In this document: one piece after another, positions 46,527 through 48,081 of the stretch | Numbering within the stretch: the stretch's first letter is position 1 | Layout: each line of letters begins with the position of its first letter | IMG/VR virus record: IMGVR_UViG_3300044712_001627 | Coordinates: 1-48,081 of that record | Reading direction: 5' to 3' (one strand) | From: a virus | Length of the DNA: 48,081 bases | Made by a program: the position numbers and the translations under genes | The notes under the pieces: generated by a model | Databases searched by the model: none | Told to the model about the DNA's origin: nothing | Seen by the model: only the letters and a program-made list of their open reading frames with translations

Positions 46527-48081
46527 ATTCCATTCTCCCTCATCAATTGTTTACTCACCGATTGGATTTTCGATTGTGAAAGGATGCCGTTGACGATGAT
46601 TAGCTTTTGGAGCCAACCGTCGAAACCGCGAGCAGTAGTGGAGTTGTTCATTATATAAACCGCTCCTCCTGCTGCTGGAGTTCCGCTATTCTGATTTGCT
46701 GTTCCAGACAAAACACCATTCACATAAAAATTTGCCGTGCCTGATGCTGCTCTAGTAATGGAAACAACGTAAGCTGTATCTAAAGCGATTGAGGAGTTTG
46801 CTGAATAGGTATCGTTAACTGCGCCGGAGGTGAAATAAAGCTTGGTATTGGGTGAGTATACGCTCCATACGAACTTGCCGTTGTCGATTATTCTACCGAA
46901 TCCGCCCCCACCAAATCCCCTGGGTTTAATCACAGCAAAAATGGTAACATCTCCAGTCCCGATAAAATCCGTTGCATAGGAAATATGTTTAAGGCTGTTA
47001 TCACCAACTATGCTATACTTATTCCCAATCGTCGCCCCCGAATAAAGCAACCTGCTCGCAATCGTGGTTTGCGTGAAGGTGCGATTGTTACCGCTGAGAT
47101 CATACCATTTCGATACCGCGCCACCGTAGTAATCGACGCCTTGGCCTGATGGTGTATTGCCAACGCTGGTGAGGTGATTTGCGCCGATGGCATCGCTGCG
47201 GGTGATGTTTGCTGTGCCTGCGGAGTATTCTTCCAGAGGCCAATACGACATGGGATAAGTGGCGGTGTCTGAAGTCATTGAGGATGGCAATTCGCTTGCT
47301 CCGCGAAGGCCAATGCCGTTTGCGAATAGTGCGGTTTTCTCGTCAGCGGTTAATAACCTCTTTTTAAATCCCACTCCCTGAATACGTCCGTTGCAATAAT
47401 TACCGCCGCCGTCCACACTTGCAACCGTAAAAGTAGCAGTGCCTGTGGTTAAACCCGATGAGTGGTTTGCCGATACTGCTGTTCCATTATTGCTCTGGAT
47501 ATAGATTTTGTTGAGCGTTTTATCATGCCACGCAACTATGAAATGCCAGGTGTTTACAGGAGGAGATCCTAAGGTTGTATCGTAAACAGTAGTGACCCCG
47601 CTGCCACCGTCTGGAGATACCGCAAAACTAAATTTGTCCTGGGAGGCATCATAGACAACTTTAAACTCTCTTGCGCTTCCGTATTTCGCTGCAAGAAACT
47701 GGCTTGCAGTTTTCGAGTTCAAATTCGCCCACCCCCAAACCGTAAAATCAATATCCCCGGTTTGAAGACTCGCGCTTGAATTGCAATATAGGTATTGACT
47801 CGTGCCATTAAAACTCGCGCACAAATTTCCGTCTTTCGCCCACCCAGCAGCGATCCCGGCAGCACTGGGGATTTCGGTGCAGATGAGGGTGATGTCGTCA
47901 ATATAGAATGACGCGGAAGGACTCCCTCCATAAATATAAAAATTACCATTTGCTGTGGCAGTTCCGTATAAAGTATATAGCGCGTAGCTTGTAGTTAATG
48001 TCGCAGAAAGGTTTAAGCCATCCCCAAAAGCATAAAATACTGTTCGTGCATTAATGTTAGACTTTAGATAAGCACTGGCTT
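46523..48081 (-). CDS. LamG/carbohydrate-binding fibre-like protein, C-terminal part (crosses the junction)
   Basis: Continuation of the gene that starts at 1646: after base 1, reading resumes at 47957 in the same frame. The first segment ends the second CBM4/9-like module. A LamG module follows, with CASFNGTSQYLYCNSSASLQ and NSKTASQFLAAKYGSAREFK-type strands. A third LamG-like domain ends the protein (FIGTGDVTIFAVIKPRGFGG ... TARGFDGWLQKLIIVNGILS). Total length 1026 aa. Multiple concanavalin-like modules suggest several sugar-binding sites. The stop overlaps the Lar-like gene's ATG. Bases 47958-48081 duplicate 1-124. Confidence 0.85.
   Translation of the reverse strand, partial: ASAYLKSNINARTVFYAFGDGLNLSATLTTSYALYTLYGTATANGNFYIYGGSPSASFYIDDITLICTEIPSAAGIAAGWAKDGNLCASFNGTSQYLYCNSSASLQTGDIDFTVWGWANLNSKTASQFLAAKYGSAREFKVVYDASQDKFSFAVSPDGGSGVTTVYDTTLGSPPVNTWHFIVAWHDKTLNKIYIQSNNGTAVSANHSSGLTTGTATFTVASVDGGGNYCNGRIQGVGFKKRLLTADEKTALFANGIGLRGASELPSSMTSDTATYPMSYWPLEEYSAGTANITRSDAIGANHLTSVGNTPSGQGVDYYGGAVSKWYDLSGNNRTFTQTTIASRLLYSGATIGNKYSIVGDNSLKHISYATDFIGTGDVTIFAVIKPRGFGGGGFGRIIDNGKFVWSVYSPNTKLYFTSGAVNDTYSANSSIALDTAYVVSITRAASGTANFYVNGVLSGTANQNSGTPAAGGAVYIMNNSTTARGFDGWLQKLIIVNGILSQSKIQSVSKQLMRENGI
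47958..48081. repeat. Terminal direct repeat, right copy (circular closure)
   Basis: Identical to bases 1-124; see the left copy. The reading frame of the LamG gene is kept when the two copies are merged, which supports a real circle and not a chance match. Confidence 0.95.

Noticed and set aside
1-48081. CRISPR array, integrase, attachment site or lysogeny repressor
   Set aside because: No regular spacer-repeat array, no tyrosine or serine recombinase motif and no CI-like repressor were found; the parS-like site alone does not prove a plasmid-like lysogenic state.

Overview
The window is a complete tailed-phage genome opened at an arbitrary point. Bases 1-124 are repeated exactly at 47958-48081, so the molecule closes to a circle of 47,957 bp (circularly permuted or an assembled circle). 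One 1026-codon gene runs through the junction without a break. The gene set is that of a short-tailed (podovirus-like) phage: TerS, TerL, portal, acidic scaffold, major capsid protein, a gp11-like adaptor, nozzle-like proteins, a pectate-lyase-fold tail spike, several ejection-type internal proteins and a lysis cassette. I see no tail tube, sheath, tape measure, integrase, repressor or phage RNA polymerase. Lipoproteins and spanin-like proteins point to a Gram-negative-type host. The Asn/Thr-rich secreted proteins would suit an environmental bacterium such as a member of the Verrucomicrobiota, but this is a guess.

There are two transcription arms. A control region at about 3.36-4.47 kb separates a leftward arm from a rightward arm. 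The leftward arm covers all virion and lysis genes: it runs from 3356 down to 1, through the junction to 48081, and on down to 23618. The rightward arm (4474-23577) holds small early proteins and then recombination and replication genes. The arms converge at 23.6 kb. The leftward arm starts at a near-consensus sigma-70-type promoter (3368-3396). The control region and the 1.1 kb gap after the first two rightward genes hold a perfect parS-like palindrome (4012-4027), four copies of AACGATAACG, an AT-rich tract and structured repeats. Together they look like a replication and segregation locus.

Rightward arm: many small proteins at 4.5-14.4 kb (several tandem paralogues, Cys-rich zinc-binding candidates, tiny one-helix membrane peptides, an atypical class-II tRNA-like element and an Acb2/Tad1-like protein). 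These are followed by a RecB/Cas4-like nuclease, a Sak4-like ATPase, an SSB-like protein, a DnaQ-type exonuclease, a ParB-HTH-DNA methyltransferase fusion, Nmad1 and MazG-like nucleotide enzymes, a UDG-exonuclease-PolA polymerase, a DUF1937 protein and a DUF3987-like ATPase.

Leftward arm in transcription order: small ORF, TerS, two secreted proteins (one a junction-spanning 1026-aa LamG protein), a Lar-like protein, a secreted protein, a membrane/coiled-coil protein, holin, lipoprotein, a cysteine-peptidase-like lysin candidate, a second lipoprotein, TerL, portal, scaffold, capsid, a secreted protein, adaptor, a triple-repeat protein, tail spike, nozzle-like proteins and internal/ejection proteins ending with a 1528-aa protein.

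The most unusual signals are: (1) a parS site in the same genome as a ParB-methyltransferase fusion; (2) eight copies of a palindrome with core TTAAAYSRTTTAA and AAGG/CAGG arms, at the divergence point, the convergence point and operon boundaries; (3) Sec-type signal peptides on at least five proteins encoded inside the virion operon, including the tail spike; and (4) an Acb2/Tad1-like candidate anti-defence protein.
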